NCBI RefSeq assembly: GCF_014982805.1
Contig: NZ_JADCKC010000003.1
Coordinates: 434,001 to 498,000 of the forward strand
Reading direction: 5' to 3'
DNA: 64,000 nt
Source: Gemmiger gallinarum
GTDB lineage: Bacteria > Bacillota > Clostridia > Oscillospirales > Ruminococcaceae
Positions 63,242-64,000 of the stretch are shown here, in pieces (position 1 is the stretch's first letter; every line of letters starts with the position of its first letter). The position numbers and the translations under genes are program-made. The notes beneath the pieces are model-generated. The model did no database searches and had not been told where the DNA came from. It was given only the letters and a program-made list of their open reading frames with translations.

Positions 63242-63542
63242 GTTTTCCGTTATTTATACTGAAGAAGCCTTACAGGATATGTTGAACATATCCGATTACC
63301 ACTTTGAGAAAGTGGGTGAGGATTCTGCGCTCCGTGCCGTCGCTGAATTACAGGACCACATCGAAAAGCTATCCCTGTTTCCGCGCATGGGAGAGGAACA
63401 CCCCGACACCTACTTGAATGCCCTGGGATTCCGAAAGTTGGTTCATGACAACCACATTGTGATTTACCGGATTGACCAATCCCAGGTTGTCATCGAGCGT
63501 ATTGTCTGGGCGTCCAGCAATTACCCTGAGCTTTTTCGGTAA
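63234..63542 (+). CDS. RelE/ParE-type toxin
   Basis: A 102-residue toxin of the RelE/ParE superfamily: VIYTEEALQDMLNISDYHFE, LSLFPRMGEEHPDTY, FRKLVHDNHIVIYRIDQSQVVIERIVWASSNYPELF. RelE members cleave mRNA and ParE members poison gyrase; sequence alone does not settle which. It is coupled to its antitoxin and helps keep the ICE in the host. Confidence 0.88.
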   Translation: MAEFSVIYTEEALQDMLNISDYHFEKVGEDSALRAVAELQDHIEKLSLFPRMGEEHPDTYLNALGFRKLVHDNHIVIYRIDQSQVVIERIVWASSNYPELFR

Positions 63543-63574
63543 AGCGAACCGATAAAAAGCCGATCAGAATGAGA

Positions 63575-63627
63575 AAGCACCTGCTGAATGTCGCTGAAAT
63601 GCGGCACAAGGCAGGTGCTTTTCTTCT
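63575..63627. terminator. Shared terminator of toxin and CAP genes
   Basis: AAAGCACCTGC (63575-63585) and GCAGGTGCTTT (63612-63622) form an 11-bp stem with TTTTCTT on the plus strand and CTTTCTC on the minus strand, between two convergent genes. Confidence 0.7.
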
Positions 63628-63637
63628 CGATATTCTT

Positions 63638-64000
63638 TCAGCTGAAGGTGACCACCCAATAGGTATACCGGCCCTGGTCTGTATCACAGAACCAACAGCC
63701 AACCCCCATACTGGTAAAGCTGGCGTTCATAATGTTGGCATAGTGGGTGGGACTATTCTGCCAGGCTGTGCAGACAGCAGAAGCAGATTCCAGCGGACCG
63801 CTGGCGCAGATCTCACTGGTGGTGGTCATGCCGCTGTGGTCAAAGGGACCACCGGCCACAAAGCTCTCACACCGCGCATCTGCCGCAGCACTCAGGCTGC
63901 TGTCCATGGACAGATCGGGCAGGCCACCGGCTTCCCGCATAGCATTGATGTTGTCCTGTACGGCCCAGTAGGCGGCGTCGCTGCTGTCAATGCCCCACCA
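63638..64000 (-). CDS. CAP/SCP-domain protein, 5' end outside the window
   Basis: The visible 120 C-terminal residues are the CAP fold: YWAVQDNINAMREAGGLPDL, SMDSSLSAAADARCESFVAG, PFDHSGM, SAVCTAWQNSPTHYANIMNA, SFTSMGVGCWFCD and YTYWVVTFS. His in FDHSG and in PTHYANIM, with neighbouring acids, form the family's cavity. Bacterial CAP proteins are mostly secreted and their role is unclear. The reading frame is open to the right edge, so the signal peptide and any other domains are not visible. Confidence 0.85.
   Translation of the reverse strand, partial: WWGIDSSDAAYWAVQDNINAMREAGGLPDLSMDSSLSAAADARCESFVAGGPFDHSGMTTTSEICASGPLESASAVCTAWQNSPTHYANIMNASFTSMGVGCWFCDTDQGRYTYWVVTFS

Larger units (their letters stand above)
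41232..64000. mobile_element. Integrative conjugative element, left end in a tRNA gene, right end outside the window
   Basis: From the tRNA junction onward GC falls and the content changes to a Clostridia-type conjugation system: tyrosine integrase, CD1108-type, DUF3846, VirB4, PrgI, VirB6, Maff2, VirD4, ArdC-like, PcfB, relaxase and SpaA-type adhesin, all on the minus strand. Cargo includes an ATPase/Toprim-like cassette, SLOG, PAPS-reductase-like, DUF6075 and a toxin-antitoxin pair. Two fused gene ends, a frameshift in virB4 and a headless relaxase suggest it cannot transfer itself. The exact left boundary (41231 or the 3' end of the intact tRNA at 41443) is uncertain. Confidence 0.8.

Noticed and set aside
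1-64000. CRISPR array
   Set aside because: No run of regularly spaced identical repeats is visible, and no cas-like genes are present.

Overview
The window looks like a chromosome segment of a high-GC gut Firmicute, most likely of the Oscillospiraceae/Ruminococcaceae (Faecalibacterium, Subdoligranulum or Gemmiger type). Reasons: GC-rich coding sequence with strong AGGAGG ribosome sites and occasional TTG/GTG starts, a recA-recX-rimO-pgsA-cysS cluster, a YqhQ(DUF1385)-prmC pair, Rrf2 and MntR-type regulators, an HPr/Crh-like protein, and a Clostridia-type integrative conjugative element (ICE). The genus is inference.

Layout. Positions 1-9.7 kb: a secreted C39-like cysteine peptidase cut by the window edge, a peptidoglycan-binding-repeat protein, glyA, hisB, a short stand-alone DnaK paralogue, a patatin-like esterase, a cupin, a decayed YgjP-type metallopeptidase and a Wzx-like flippase. 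Positions 9.8-26.8 kb: a long run on the minus strand with a double glycosyltransferase/PMT fusion, cysS, pgsA, rimO, recX, recA, prmC, yqhQ, a histidine kinase/response regulator pair with an upstream lipoprotein, a ZIP transporter, a DMT transporter and a lipoprotein. Positions 27-31 kb: an Rrf2 regulator and a metQ-metN-metI methionine ABC transporter. The transporter is preceded by a consensus promoter, a methionine-rich 29-codon leader ORF, a perfect intrinsic terminator and a second small ORF overlapping the metQ start, which together look like a ribosome-mediated methionine attenuator. Positions 31-39 kb: an MntR-like repressor, LacZ, an HPr/Crh-like protein, a lipoprotein alkaline phosphatase and a YibE/F permease.

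Positions 39-41.1 kb hold a small phage-like module: three small minus-strand genes facing an XRE repressor and an ImmA/IrrE peptidase, with facing promoters that share ACGC-n4-ACGT operator-like repeats. At 41.19 kb a tRNA(CAU) gene is cut in its anticodon loop. A second, intact tRNA(CAU) follows at 41.37 kb, next to a tyrosine integrase.

From about 41.2 kb to beyond the right edge lies an ICE of lower GC: integrase, truncated CD1108-type protein, DUF3846, XRE, SLOG, DUF6075, PAPS-reductase-like protein, VirB4 (frameshifted), PrgI, VirB6, Maff2, VirD4, ArdC-like protein, PcfB, a relaxase lacking its nuclease half, a giant SpaA/thioester adhesin lacking its cell-wall anchor, a Phd/RelE toxin-antitoxin pair and a CAP-domain protein. 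Two apparent deletion junctions (about 42.98 kb and 57.17 kb) and the virB4 frameshift suggest the ICE is no longer self-transmissible. Inside its transfer operon sits a markedly AT-rich two-gene cassette (49.8-51.9 kb) with its own promoter and terminator: an OLD/AAA-type ATPase followed by a Toprim-like protein, an architecture resembling known anti-phage ATPase/Toprim pairs. This and the methionine leader attenuator are the best candidates for something new.
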